From UBA1858 sp963926275 (GTDB taxonomy: Bacteria > Pseudomonadota > Gammaproteobacteria > UBA4575): a stretch of DNA of 14,568 nt. The stretch's first letter is position 1. The number at the start of each line of letters is the position of its first letter. Positions 14,203-14,568 of this stretch are shown in pieces. The position numbers were made by a program, and so were the translations under genes. The notes beneath the pieces are model-generated. The model did no database searches and had not been told where the DNA came from. It saw only the letters and a list, made by a program, of their open reading frames with translations. Location: NCBI GenBank assembly GCA_963926275.1, contig CAWUWP010000004.1, positions 1 through 14,568 of the forward strand, read 5' to 3'.

Positions 14203-14561
14203 GTAATGTTGCTACTCCTATCCATGCGGTACTGTTTGATTTAGATGGAACATTATTGGATACCGCACCTGACTTAATACTGGCATTAAATAATTTATTA
14301 AAAAGCAATGATCGACCTAGTGTCGAGGTCAATAAACTCAGAAACCTTGCTTCTCAAGGAAGTATTGCGCTAACACGCTATGGATTCCCTGACGTGACTA
14401 ACGATGCACAGTTTGAACAACTCCGACAAGAATTTCTCCAGCACTATGCTGATTCAGTGTGCGTAGACAGCGAGTTATTCAACGGCATGGAATCTTTACT
14501 CCAGACCATTGAGGGACAGAATATACCATGGGGCATTGTTACCAACAAACCCGGCGACTGA
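14199..14561 (+). CDS. mupP: HAD-family phosphatase, MupP/Gph type (5' part; reading frame lost at window end)
   Basis: This is the N-terminal 120 residues of a HAD hydrolase. Motif I LFDLDGTLLDTAPD (nucleophile and general-acid Asp) is at about 13-26, the helical cap follows, and motif II is WGIVTNKP at 111-118. By position after ubiG it matches MupP, N-acetylmuramic acid 6-phosphate phosphatase of peptidoglycan recycling in Pseudomonas; phosphoglycolate phosphatase (Gph) is the older label. The start is the TTG overlapping the ubiG stop. After TNKPG the frame closes with D and TGA at 14559-14561, whereas relatives continue for roughly 100 residues; another frame (CGACTGAACCCA) reads RLNP, resembling the next segment of the family. 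Either a one-base frameshift or poor sequence near a contig end is likely. The rest lies outside the window. Confidence 0.75.
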   Translation: MSNVATPIHAVLFDLDGTLLDTAPDLILALNNLLKSNDRPSVEVNKLRNLASQGSIALTRYGFPDVTNDAQFEQLRQEFLQHYADSVCVDSELFNGMESLLQTIEGQNIPWGIVTNKPGD

Positions 14562-14568
14562 ACCCAAT

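Overview
The window looks like chromosomal DNA of a gammaproteobacterium of moderate to low G+C. The block serC-gyrA-mtnA-(TRZ/ATZ deaminase)-ubiG-mupP has the neighbourhood known from Pseudomonas and related gammaproteobacteria. GyrA aligns residue for residue with E. coli numbering around the active site (Thr83, Asp87, Tyr122). The genus cannot be named from sequence alone. Non-ATG starts are common here (TTG for the hydrolase 2 remnant, the sugar transferase remnant, serC and mupP; GTG for hydrolase 1).

Region A (1-4497) is a decaying exosortase A (PEP-CTERM/XrtA)-associated polysaccharide locus. It opens with the last 67 codons of the PLP-dependent decarboxylase of that system. On the other strand lie, in transcription order, a secreted TPR protein, an acyl carrier protein, hydrolase 2 and hydrolase 1. 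Hydrolase 2 is cut by an in-frame TAG. Hydrolase 1 appears to have lost the strand and glycine before its nucleophile and stops 16 codons early at a TAG. An asparagine-synthase-like gene (+) then carries a frameshift, an in-frame TAA and a lost 3' half. It runs head-on into the N-terminal half of an exosortase-type sugar transferase (-), as if one deletion had removed everything between two convergent genes. The ACP, the TPR protein and the decarboxylase tail look intact.

Region B (4498-7147) holds a 306-base leader with a hairpin and a 15-base tandem repeat. Two intact nucleotide-sugar genes follow: a TviB/WbpO-type UDP-N-acetylhexosamine 6-dehydrogenase and a UDP-glucuronate 4-epimerase-like enzyme. 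They end at a terminator shared with serC. Together they would supply an activated uronic sugar for a surface polysaccharide.

Region C (7190-14568) is the conserved core. On the minus strand are mtnA, gyrA (with its own extended -10 promoter) and serC. Divergent from mtnA, on the plus strand, run the MTA/SAH deaminase, ubiG and the start of mupP. mtnA and the deaminase both belong to methylthioadenosine handling. MtnA carries Glu at the position of the catalytic Asp. mupP goes out of frame in the last bases of the window.

No tRNA, rRNA, CRISPR array, insertion sequence, exosortase gene or PEP-CTERM target was seen.
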